From assembly GCA_016713625.1 (NCBI GenBank), contig JADJOT010000001.1, positions 186,001 to 250,000 of the forward strand: 64,000 bases of DNA, given 5' to 3'. Under the pieces are notes generated by a model. The model had not been told where the DNA came from, searched no databases, and was given only the letters and a program-made list of their open reading frames with translations. The translations under genes were made by a program, and so were the position numbers. Origin of the DNA: Candidatus Accumulibacter affinis. Its GTDB lineage: Bacteria > Pseudomonadota > Gammaproteobacteria > Burkholderiales > Rhodocyclaceae. This document shows, one piece after another, positions 43,830 to 53,029 of the stretch (position 1 is the stretch's first letter; every line of letters begins with the position of its first letter).

Positions 43830-43957
43830 TTTTTTGGCAAACATCGGCGGCGGCGAACGATTGCGGCGCTGCACGTCGCGACGCCAGCGCGCTGCCTGTT
43901 CGACGCTGGCCGGCGATGCCTGCGGCAGCCACGACGCGGACTGGTAGAATGGCGGCC

Positions 43958-45035
<1,078 letters not shown>

Positions 45036-45043
<8 letters not shown>

Positions 45044-45716
45044 CCTGCGCCAACAGCTGATCGACGGCGCGCGCCGCATGGGCACCGTCGGCCTCAACCG
45101 CGGCACTGCCGGCAACCTCAGCGTCCGCCTCGGCGCGGCGAGCGCAGGGAGCGCAAGGAGCGCAGCAAGCGAAGCCACCGGCGACGGCTTCCTGATCACG
45201 CCGACCGGCATGCCCTATGACGAGCTGGCAGTCGACGACCTCGTTTGCATGCGTCTCGACGGCAGCGTTCAGGGCCGCCGCCGGCCATCGTCCGAATGGC
45301 GGTTTCACCGCGATCTTTACGCCGCGCGCCGCGACGCCGGTGCGATTCTGCACGCGCACTCACCGTTCGCCAGCAGCCTCGCCTGCCTGCGCCGCGACAT
45401 CCCGCCGTTTCACTACATGATCGCGCGCTTTGGCGGTGACAGCCTGCGCTGCGCCGGCTACGCGACCTTCGGCACGCAGGCGCTTTCCGACGCCGTGCTG
45501 CTGGCCATCGAAGGCCGTCGCGCCTGCCTGCTCGCCAACCACGGCATGCTCGTTGTCGGCGACGATCTGCAGCAGGCGCTCGATCTCGGCGTCGAACTCG
45601 AAGCCCTCTGCGAGCAGTATTGGCGCGCCTGCCTGCTCGGTCAGCCAGTCCTCCTCGATGCTGCCGAAATGGCGACGGTGCTGGAAAAGTTCGCCAGTTA
45701 CGGACAGCAGTCCTGA
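45036..45716 (+). CDS. Class II aldolase, probable 5-methylthioribulose-1-phosphate aldolase
   Basis: 226 residues from TTG 45036, which overlaps the mtnA stop and has GGAG 8 bases before; it begins L-S-D-L-R-Q-Q-L-I-D-G. The family pattern is G-L-N-R-G-T-A-G-N-L-S-V-R, metal-binding H-A-H-S (two His) with a third His in L-A-N-H-G-M-L-V, and W-R-F-H-R-D-L-Y. These residues resemble fuculose-phosphate-like aldolases more than the MtnB dehydratase. Next to mtnA this fits the DHAP shunt, which cleaves methylthioribulose-1-phosphate to DHAP and methylthioacetaldehyde. MtnB cannot be excluded. Confidence 0.7.
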
Positions 45717-45748
45717 GCGTCCAGCTCGGCTTCTTTCAGGAACCGCGC

Positions 45749-47362
45749 ATGTTGCGAATCAGCGAAATCCGTCTCCCGATCGAGCATCCGCCGGCGGCGC
45801 TGCGCGCGGCGGTGGCTGCTCGCCTCGGCATTGGCGAGGCCGACATCGGCGCGATCAGCGTTTTCCGGCGCAGTTGCGATGCCCGCAAGGCAAGCGCGCC
45901 GACCTTTATCTACAGCGTCGACGTCGCCCTGGCCAACGAGGCCGATCTGCTCGCCAGCTTCGCCGGCGACCGCCACCTGCAGCCGACGCCGGACATGCGT
46001 TACCATTTCGTCGGGCATGCACCGGCGCAGCTGGCGACGCGGCCGATCGTCGTCGGCTTCGGCCCGGCCGGGATTTTTGCCGCACTGGTTCTTGCGCAGA
46101 GCGGCTTTCGGCCGATCGTCCTCGAACGCGGCAAGGCGGTGCGCGAACGCACGCAGGATACCTGGGGGCTGTGGCGGAAGAAGCTGCTCAACCCCGAATC
46201 GAACGTGCAGTTCGGCGAAGGCGGCGCCGGTACTTTTTCCGACGGCAAGCTGTACAGCCAGATCAAGGACCCGCGGCACTACGGACGCAAGGTGCTCGAG
46301 GAGTTCGTCAAGGCCGGAGCGCCGGCCGAGATCCTCTACGTCAGCAAGCCACACATCGGCACCTTTCGCCTGGTCGGCATGGTCGAGCAGATGCGCCACG
46401 AGATCGAACAGCTCGGCGGCGAGGTGCGTTTTCAGCAGCGGGTCAATGGTGTGCACATCGAACAGGGCCGGGTGCGCGGGGTGACGCTCGCTTCCGGCGA
46501 GGAACTGCGCGCCGAACAGGTCATTCTGGCACTCGGCCACAGCGCCCGCGATACCTTCGAGATGCTGCACCAGGCCGGGGTGTTCATGGAGGCCAAGCCC
46601 TTTTCGATCGGCTTCCGTATCGAGCACCCGCAATCGCTGATTGACCGCGCACGCTTCGGCGCGCACGCCGGCAACCCGCTGCTCGGAGCCGCCGACTACA
46701 AGCTGGTGCATCATTGCCGGAGCGGGCGCTCCGTGTACAGCTTCTGCATGTGCCCCGGCGGCACGGTGGTCGCCGCCACTTCCGAGGCCAACTGCGTCGT
46801 CACCAACGGCATGAGCCAGTACTCGCGCAACGAGCGCAATGCCAACGCCGGCATCGTCGTCGGCATCACGCCCGCCGATTACCCGGGTGGCCCGCTGGCC
46901 GGCATCGAACTGCAGCGGCAACTCGAGAGCCATGCTTTCGAACTCGGGGGGAGCAGCTACGAAGCCCCCGGGCAACTCGTCGGCGACTTCCTTGCCGACC
47001 GGCCATCGAGGCAACTCGGTGCGGTAGTTCCATCGTACCAGCCCGGGGTTCGCCTGACGAATCTCGCCAGCGCGCTGCCGGACTACGCGATCACCGCGAT
47101 TCGCGAAGCGCTGCCGGCCTTTGATCGGCAGCTTCGCGGTTTTGCGATGCCCGACGCCGTTCTCACCGGCGTCGAGACGCGTACCTCGTCGCCGCTGCGC
47201 ATCACCCGTGGCGACGATTGCCAGAGCCTTAACGTCAAGGGCCTGTACCCCGCCGGCGAAGGCGCCGGCTACGCCGGCGGCATTCTCTCGGCCGGCGTCG
47301 ATGGCATCAGGGTGGCCGAAGCGGTGACACGCGAGCTACTGACTACTCGCTCAGCCGGGTAA
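45749..47362 (+). CDS. FAD-dependent dehydrogenase of unknown substrate
   Basis: 537 residues from ATG 45749. After a ferredoxin-like N-terminus it has the dinucleotide motif V-V-G-F-G-P-A-G-I-F-A-A, then Q-F-G-E-G-G-A-G-T-F-S-D-G-K-L and V-Y-S-F-C-M-C-P-G-G-T-V-V-A. The C-terminal part ends with L-Y-P-A-G-E-G-A-G-Y-A-G-G-I-L-S-A-G-V-D. This matches the widespread uncharacterised FAD-dependent dehydrogenase family (COG2509 type). It lies 32 bases after the aldolase and may be cotranscribed. Its 3' end overlaps the converging SYLF gene by 20 bases. Substrate unknown. Confidence 0.85.
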   Translation: MLRISEIRLPIEHPPAALRAAVAARLGIGEADIGAISVFRRSCDARKASAPTFIYSVDVALANEADLLASFAGDRHLQPTPDMRYHFVGHAPAQLATRPIVVGFGPAGIFAALVLAQSGFRPIVLERGKAVRERTQDTWGLWRKKLLNPESNVQFGEGGAGTFSDGKLYSQIKDPRHYGRKVLEEFVKAGAPAEILYVSKPHIGTFRLVGMVEQMRHEIEQLGGEVRFQQRVNGVHIEQGRVRGVTLASGEELRAEQVILALGHSARDTFEMLHQAGVFMEAKPFSIGFRIEHPQSLIDRARFGAHAGNPLLGAADYKLVHHCRSGRSVYSFCMCPGGTVVAATSEANCVVTNGMSQYSRNERNANAGIVVGITPADYPGGPLAGIELQRQLESHAFELGGSSYEAPGQLVGDFLADRPSRQLGAVVPSYQPGVRLTNLASALPDYAITAIREALPAFDRQLRGFAMPDAVLTGVETRTSSPLRITRGDDCQSLNVKGLYPAGEGAGYAGGILSAGVDGIRVAEAVTRELLTTRSAG

Positions 47363-47912
47363 TCTTGTTGCCCTGCAGGCCAACCCCGGCCATCAGGCCC
47401 TTCTGGCTGAAGATGAAGGCGTAGATGTCGTTGGTCGCGGTCGTGGAGGTCAGCGACTTGCCCATTCCCTGGTCGACGACCACGACGCTGGGGCCAACGC
47501 CGACCTCGAATCCCTCGTTCGCGGTCAGGGCATTCAATGACTTCTCGTTCATGAAGAACATGGCATAACCATACTCCTGGACACCGGCCTGAAATCCGTA
47601 CGAAGCGCCAGAGGTGTTGTAGTAGCCTGCTGCCGTCCCGTTCCTGAACAGTACGCCGTCGCCGGACTGCCCGCCGACGACGAGACCGGCCTTGATGATC
47701 TTCGGAAAGACGAGGACCGCCACCGCGTCTCTCGACAATGCCTTGGCCACCGGCAGCCTGGCGATCAGCTTCTGATAGGCATTGCGCGCGTCACGTTCGA
47801 GCGCGGCGCGATCGGCGGCGATGGCGCCGGCGGGGGCCAGCAGAATGGCAATGACTGCGATCAGGAGCCAGCGCGCTCTTTGAAGAAGTTGCGAAACAAG
47901 TGTCGTGGACAT
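47343..47912 (-). CDS. SYLF/YSC84-domain exported lipid-binding protein
   Basis: 189 residues from ATG 47912 after GGAGG. It has a signal peptide (I-A-V-I-A-I-L-L-A-P-A-G-A-I-A-A). The SYLF domain follows (A-V-L-V-F-P-K-I-I-K-A-G-L-V-V-G-G-Q-S-G-D-G, Y-Y-N-T-S-G-A-S-Y-G-F-Q-A-G-V, and the final G-L-M-A-G-V-G-L-Q-G-N-K-I-T). SYLF domains bind phosphoinositides in eukaryotes; the bacterial role is unknown, and these are periplasmic. It converges on the FAD dehydrogenase. Confidence 0.88.
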   Translation of the reverse strand: MSTTLVSQLLQRARWLLIAVIAILLAPAGAIAADRAALERDARNAYQKLIARLPVAKALSRDAVAVLVFPKIIKAGLVVGGQSGDGVLFRNGTAAGYYNTSGASYGFQAGVQEYGYAMFFMNEKSLNALTANEGFEVGVGPSVVVVDQGMGKSLTSTTATNDIYAFIFSQKGLMAGVGLQGNKITRLSE

Positions 47913-48034
47913 GAAGTTACCTCCGAACAATGGATAGAAGGAATCGCTTCGCCGGCTGGGGCGGGCGGGCACACATCGTCTAGAATATCCTTTCTTCGGC
48001 CTTTTCACCAACCCCCATCGACAACGAGCTGATC

Positions 48035-49447
48035 ATGACCTCAGAAACCCTCCAGAATCGTTGTTTCGACGAAATCTCCATTGGCGAAAGCGCCAGCATC
48101 ACCCATACCCTGAGCCTGCGCGACGTACAGCTTTTTGCGGCCGTTTCGGGCGACCTCAGCCCGACCCAGCTCGACAGCGAGCTCGACCGGCATCTTGGCC
48201 CCGCCGAGCTCAGCGCGCACAGCATGTGGCTGGGTGCGCAGGTTTCCGGGCTGCTCGGCAACCAGCTTCCTGGCCCCGGCAGCGTTCACTCGGGACAGGA
48301 TCTTGAGTTTCTGGCGCCGCTGCCGGTCGGCGAGCAGGTCACCATCACCATTACTGCCACGGCCAAGGATGCCGCAAGCCACCGGGTGACCTTCGACTGT
48401 CGTGGTGTCAACGCCCACGGCGAGACGATCATGACCGGTACCGCCCGGGTTATCGCGCCCACGGTCAAGATCACGATGGACCGTCCGGACACGGCGCAGG
48501 TGGCGATCCAGAGCCACGACAACTTCGCCCGCTTCGTCGAACGCTGCCAGCAACTGCCGCCGGTGCCGGTGGCGGTAGCGCATCCCTGTGACGAGTCGTC
48601 GCTTGGCGCTGCCCTGCAGGCGAAGCGCGAAGGGCTGATCGAGCCAATTCTCGTCGGCCCGCTGGCGAGGATGCGGGCGATCGCCGAGCAGCATGGTCTC
48701 GATCTCTACGGTGTGCAGATCGACGACGTGCCGCACAGCCATGCCGCTGCTTTCCGCGCCGTCGAACTGGTGCGCCTGGGCAAGGCGACGGCGTTGATGA
48801 AGGGCAGCCTGCACACCGACGAGCTGATGGCCGAAGTCGTCAGCCGTGACACCGGCCTGCGTACCGAGCGGCGCATCACCCACGCCTTCCTGATGGACGT
48901 GCCGACCTATCACAAGGGGCTGATCGTCACCGACGCCGCGATCAACATTGCCCCCGACCTCGACACCAAGCGCGACATCTGCCAGAACGCGATCGATCTG
49001 GCGCATGTCCTTGGCGTTGCACGCCCCAAGGTAGCGATCATCTGCGCGGTCGAGTCGATCAATTCGCGCATGGTGTGCACCACCGACGCCGCCTCGCTGT
49101 GCAAGATGGCCGACCGTGGCCAGATCACCGGCGCCATTCTCGACGGTCCGCTGGCCCTGGACAACGCGATCAGCAAGGAAGCGGCACGTATCAAGAAGAT
49201 CGACTCGGCGGTCGCCGGTGATCCCGACATCGTCGTTGTTCCCGACCTTGCCAGTGGCAACATCCTCGCCAAGCAGCTCACTTTCATGAGCAACGCCGAC
49301 GGCGCCGGCATCGTCCTCGGCGCGCGCGTGCCGATCATCCTCACCAGCCGCGCCGACAACCAGCGTACCAAGCTCGCATCGTGCGCGGTGGCCGTCCTGA
49401 TGGCCAGCGCGGCGGCGGGGCAGACGCTGACGAAAACGGGAGCGTGA
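48035..49447 (+). CDS. MaoC-like / phosphate acyltransferase fusion (Pta-Ptb type)
   Basis: 470 residues. The N-terminal MaoC hot-dog domain reads F-A-A-V-S-G-D-L-S-P-T-Q-L-D. Compared with G-D-x-N-P-x-H of active MaoC hydratases, the Asp (40) is kept but the His is Gln (45) and the Asn is Ser, so hydratase activity is doubtful. The C-terminal domain is a PTA_PTB acyltransferase (A-L-M-K-G-S-L-H-T-D-E-L, F-L-M-D-V-P-T-Y, D-G-P-L-A-L-D-N-A-I-S). It moves an acyl group between CoA and phosphate. Acetate kinase follows 1 base later, and fabI converges downstream. Confidence 0.88.
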   Translation: MTSETLQNRCFDEISIGESASITHTLSLRDVQLFAAVSGDLSPTQLDSELDRHLGPAELSAHSMWLGAQVSGLLGNQLPGPGSVHSGQDLEFLAPLPVGEQVTITITATAKDAASHRVTFDCRGVNAHGETIMTGTARVIAPTVKITMDRPDTAQVAIQSHDNFARFVERCQQLPPVPVAVAHPCDESSLGAALQAKREGLIEPILVGPLARMRAIAEQHGLDLYGVQIDDVPHSHAAAFRAVELVRLGKATALMKGSLHTDELMAEVVSRDTGLRTERRITHAFLMDVPTYHKGLIVTDAAINIAPDLDTKRDICQNAIDLAHVLGVARPKVAIICAVESINSRMVCTTDAASLCKMADRGQITGAILDGPLALDNAISKEAARIKKIDSAVAGDPDIVVVPDLASGNILAKQLTFMSNADGAGIVLGARVPIILTSRADNQRTKLASCAVAVLMASAAAGQTLTKTGA

Positions 49448-49448
49448 C

Positions 49449-50633
49449 ATGGAGAAGGTGATTCTGGTACTCAACGCGGGGTCGTCGAGCCTCAAGTTCT
49501 CGGTCTTCGCACTTCCTGCTGCCGATGAAATGCGCGCCGTCGCCGTCGGCCAGGTCGAGGGCCTGGGCACCGCGCCACGCCTCAAGGTCAAGGACGGTGC
49601 CGGCGAGCGAATAGCCGACGCGCAGTGGGACACCAGCGAGGTGGCCAGCCATGCGCAGGCACTGCAGCGCATCGCCGAGCTGCTGCGCGCGCGCTTTCAG
49701 GGCAGTGTGCTTGCCGGTGTCGGTCACCGCGTGGTGCATGGCGGCCCGGATTACTCGGCGCCGCTGCTAATCACGCAGGAGGCGATGACCAGGCTGGAAA
49801 CCTTCGTGCCGCTGGCGCCGCTGCATCAGCCGCACAACCTCGCCGCAATCCGCGCCGTGCAGGAGGTGCAGCCGGACCTGCCGCAGGTCGCGTGCTTCGA
49901 TACCGCCTTCCACCGGACGCAGAAGATGGTCGGCGATCTTTACGGTCTGCCGTACGAGTACTACGAGCGTGGCATCCGGCGTTACGGTTTTCATGGGCTC
50001 TCCTACGAATACATCGCGGCGACCCTGCCTGCCATCGCCCCGGAAATTGCCGGCGGGCGCGTGGTGGTGGCCCACCTCGGCAGCGGCGCCAGCATGTGCG
50101 CGATCGACAATGGTCGCAGCGTCGGCAGCTCGATGGGCTTCACGGCGCTCGACGGCCTGCTGATGGGCACCCGCCCGGGTAACATGGACCCCGGCATCGT
50201 CCTCTACCTGCTGCAGCAGGAAGGGCTCTCGGCGAAGCAGATCGAGGACCTGCTCTACAAGCGCTCGGGCCTGCTTGGTCTGTCGGGAATTGGCAACGAC
50301 ATGCGGGTCCTGCTGGCCAGCGATGTGCCACGTGCCAGGCTGGCGATCGACCATTTCGTCTACCGCATCAGTCGTGAGCTCGGTGCACTTGCCGCGGTAC
50401 TCGGTGGCCTCGACGCGCTGGTGTTCACCGCGGGTATTGGCGAGAACAGCGCGCGCATCCGCGAACTGGTCTGCGAGCAGGCGGCATGGCTGGGGATCGA
50501 AGTCGATACTGCGGCCAATGAAGGCGGCGGTCCGCGCATCAGCCGCCCCGGCGGCAAGGCCTCGGCCTGGGTAGTGCCGACCAACGAGGAGCTGATGATC
50601 GCCCGCCATACCCGCAAGCTGCTGGCCCTGTGA
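49449..50633 (+). CDS. ackA: Acetate kinase
   Basis: 394 residues, ATG 49449. It has the opening V-L-N-A-G-S-S-S-L-K-F-S, G-H-R-V-V-H-G-G, R-R-Y-G-F-H-G-L-S-Y, H-L-G-S-G-A-S-M and the adenine-binding F-T-A-G-I-G-E-N-S. It converts acyl-phosphate plus ADP to carboxylate and ATP. It directly follows the MaoC-Pta gene, so the two form an acetate (or other short-chain acid) Pta-Ack pathway. Complete frame. Confidence 0.95.
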   Translation: MEKVILVLNAGSSSLKFSVFALPAADEMRAVAVGQVEGLGTAPRLKVKDGAGERIADAQWDTSEVASHAQALQRIAELLRARFQGSVLAGVGHRVVHGGPDYSAPLLITQEAMTRLETFVPLAPLHQPHNLAAIRAVQEVQPDLPQVACFDTAFHRTQKMVGDLYGLPYEYYERGIRRYGFHGLSYEYIAATLPAIAPEIAGGRVVVAHLGSGASMCAIDNGRSVGSSMGFTALDGLLMGTRPGNMDPGIVLYLLQQEGLSAKQIEDLLYKRSGLLGLSGIGNDMRVLLASDVPRARLAIDHFVYRISRELGALAAVLGGLDALVFTAGIGENSARIRELVCEQAAWLGIEVDTAANEGGGPRISRPGGKASAWVVPTNEELMIARHTRKLLAL

Positions 50634-50722
50634 GCGCCACGCCGGGGCCTGACTCCGGCGCTGACGACCGCCTTGAGAACTTCAGATTCCGCCTGTCGCC
50701 AATGGCACGATCTGCGTCCTGT

Positions 50723-51556
50723 TCAGCCGATGACGTGGTAGCCGCCGTCGATGTGCATCGTTTGGCCGGTAATGAGCTTCGCGTAGTCGGACGCGAGGAA
50801 GGCCGTTGTCATGCCGACATCCTCGAGGGTGACCAGCATGTGGGCCGGCGCGCGCGTCGCGGCGCTCTCGATCAACTCGTCGAAGCGATCGATGCCGCTG
50901 GCGGCGCGAGTCCTGATCGGGCCGGGCGAGATCGGATGCACGCGAATCCCTTTCGGTCCAAGTTCGGCGGCAAGGTATCGTGCCGACGCCTCCAGAGCCG
51001 CTTTCACGGGGCCCATCAGGTTGTAGCGATCGACCACCTTCTCGGCGCCGTAGTAGCTCATGGTAAACAACGAGCCGCCATCGATCATCAATGGCTCGGC
51101 GAGTTTGGCCATGCGGATGAACGAGTGGCAGGAGACGTCCATCGCCATCAGGAACCCATCGCGCGAGCAATCGGTGACCCGACCATGCAGATCCTCGCGT
51201 GGGGCGAAGGCAATCGAGTGCAGGGCGATGTCGAGACGGCCCCAGCTTTTCTCGATCGCCTCGAACACCGCTTCGAGCTGTCCGGGGATACGCACGTCGC
51301 AGGGGAGGAAAAGTTCTCGATCAACCTCCAGGTGATCTGCCAGCGCCTGGGTGTAGGGCCTGGACTTTTCGTTGAGATAGGTCATCGCCACGCTGGCTCC
51401 GAGCGCGCGGAAAGCCAGTGCGCAGCCGTAGGCGATCGACTGGTTGTTGGCGATTCCGACCACCAGTGCCTTCTTGCCTTCGAGCGCGCCGGCCGGGCCC
51501 TTCACCTTTTCTGCGAGGTCGCGGAAAAAAGCCTCGGTGGGATTCAGTTCGGTCAT
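50723..51556 (-). CDS. fabI: Enoyl-[acyl-carrier-protein] reductase (NADH)
   Basis: 277 residues, short-chain dehydrogenase fold. It has V-G-I-A-N-N-Q-S-I-A-Y-G (NAD binding), L-H-S-I-A-F-A, the FabI active pair in S-Y-Y-G-A-E-K and Y-N-L-M-G-P-V-K-A-A-L-E (Tyr-x6-Lys), and I-S-P-G-P-I-R-T-R-A-A-S-G-I. It reduces the trans-2 double bond in fatty acid elongation. The N-terminus is about 15 residues longer than usual (M-T-E-L-N-P-T-E-A-F). It converges on ackA. Neighbouring MaoC-Pta/AckA suggests shared acyl metabolism; this is inference. Confidence 0.93.
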   Translation of the reverse strand: MTELNPTEAFFRDLAEKVKGPAGALEGKKALVVGIANNQSIAYGCALAFRALGASVAMTYLNEKSRPYTQALADHLEVDRELFLPCDVRIPGQLEAVFEAIEKSWGRLDIALHSIAFAPREDLHGRVTDCSRDGFLMAMDVSCHSFIRMAKLAEPLMIDGGSLFTMSYYGAEKVVDRYNLMGPVKAALEASARYLAAELGPKGIRVHPISPGPIRTRAASGIDRFDELIESAATRAPAHMLVTLEDVGMTTAFLASDYAKLITGQTMHIDGGYHVIG

Positions 51557-51667
51557 GTCTTGTGCTCCTCATCAGTGGGTAGGATGGAGTTTGCTGGAGT
51601 AGGGTGGGGATGCCTGGCGACGGGCCACGACGGCTCGCAGCCAGTGCCTGGCAAGCATCCTTCGCCG

Positions 51668-52464
51668 CTAGCACGCCTTGCCGCCGGTTCTTGCCTGAAG
51701 GGCCTGGAAATGTTCGATTGCCGCCCGGGAATTGTACAGCATGCGCTCAGGGCCCAAGATGTCGGCCAACCCGGAACGTCGCACCACCTCGAGTACGCCG
51801 GGATTGAGCCCGACCAGCCACAGGGTGGCGTCCCGTTCGCTCACGCGCTTCTCGCCCTGCAGCAACATCTGTAGCGCCGAGTATTCGATGTCGAGCACCC
51901 GGCTCATATCCAGCGCCAGCACGCGTGGCTTGTGCCTCTCGACCAGCGCCCTGATATCCTCGCCAACCTGTTGCGCGTTGGCAAAGAACAGGCGTCCCTC
52001 GGGGCGGAGGATGAGCAAGCCCTCAATGGTCTCGTCGTCGGCATGTTCGGGAGACAGTGGCCGCAGCACGTCGGGTCCGCGCTTGCGGCCAATGACCGAA
52101 ATCCCAGGCGCAGCACGGCGGCCAGGATCAGCAGCAGACCGACCAGCGCGGTCAGCGTCGCGGCGGCGGTGATCAGCCGCGTCGGGTCGCCGTCGGGCAC
52201 CGCGAGGCCGATCTGCGTGCCAGCCAGGATCGCCAGCGTGGCGGTTGAACTGACGCTCAGCAGCCGCGACGAACCGAGCAGGGCGTACACGATCATTGGC
52301 ACGAAAGCGGTATACAGACCCACCGCAACGGGCAGGCCGGCAACCGTTGCGTAGGCCATGGCTTTCGGAACAACCACCGCCGCGGCCGTCAGGCCGGCGA
52401 CCACGTCGAAACGCAGCGCGCCCCCTCCCGGGCCGGTGTTCCCTGCTGTCAGAGGTCTGTTCAT
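51668..52464 (-). pseudogene. SulP-family anion transporter with internal deletion
   Basis: The 5' part (from ATG 52464, M-N-R-P-L-T-A-G) encodes the first helices of a SulP transporter (K-A-M-A-Y-A-T-V-A-G-L-P-V-A-V-G-L-Y). The 3' part in another frame is the C-terminal STAS domain (L-I-L-R-P-E-G-R-L-F-F-A-N-A, R-V-L-D-I-E-Y-S-A-L-Q-M-L). At about 52100-52110 the L-R-L-G-F of helix 4 runs straight into the linker I-S-V-I-G-R-K-R-G. Roughly 250 residues of membrane domain are missing and the frame shifts. It is not a working transporter as it stands; the assembly may have lost the segment. Confidence 0.82.
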
Positions 52465-52516
52465 CCGGATTTCCCTGCTGGTCGAGTGTGCCGGCAATCG
52501 GGCGGCGGCAAGCTAC

Positions 52517-52888
52517 ATGAATTATACGCAGCCCGAGAGGGCAGGGTGGTTTGACCCGGTCAACTTCGCCGGCATGGTCGCCGCCGACATCCTGTGCGGC
52601 GACATGCCCCAGAGTCACTGGGATGCCAGCGAAGACGGATTCCTCCTCGATGTGCGCGAGGCCACCGAACGGGCAGTGGAGAGCGTGCCGGGCTCGCTCA
52701 ACATCCCTCTCGGCGAGCTTCGCGCACGCCTCGGCGAACTGCCTCGCGACCGGGAGATCCTGGTCATCTGCCGCTCAGGCCAGCGGGCCTACTATGCGAC
52801 CCGGGCGCTCCTGCAAAACGGCTTCAAGGCGAGGACGGTCGCCGGCGGCATGCTGTCGCGCTTCCATACCTATCTTCTCGACAACTGA
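52517..52888 (+). CDS. Rhodanese domain: tail of CoA-disulfide reductase-like protein
   Basis: 123 residues from ATG 52517. After a short lead the segment F-D-P-V-N-F-A-G-M-V-A-A-D-I-L is the piece that joins the FAD domain to rhodanese in CoA-disulfide reductase/rhodanese fusions. The rhodanese part follows (L-L-D-V-R-E-A-T-E, V-I-C-R-S-G-Q-R-A with the catalytic Cys). No FAD-domain sequence precedes it in any frame. The gene is therefore either a truncated remnant or now a free-standing sulfurtransferase. It starts divergently from the broken SulP gene 52 bases away, so both may be scars of one event. Confidence 0.65.
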   Translation: MNYTQPERAGWFDPVNFAGMVAADILCGDMPQSHWDASEDGFLLDVREATERAVESVPGSLNIPLGELRARLGELPRDREILVICRSGQRAYYATRALLQNGFKARTVAGGMLSRFHTYLLDN

Positions 52889-53029
52889 GAATCAAGGCGC
52901 GAGTAGGGCCGCGCGGTCATCGCCGAAGTGTAGGCCGCTTGGGCCTTGCGGTGCAGGGGAATGTTTCGGCAGAGCTGTCCCCTGGGGGGATTTCCTTCGC
53001 GTCACCTGGCGCGATCCCTTCGCCGCCAT

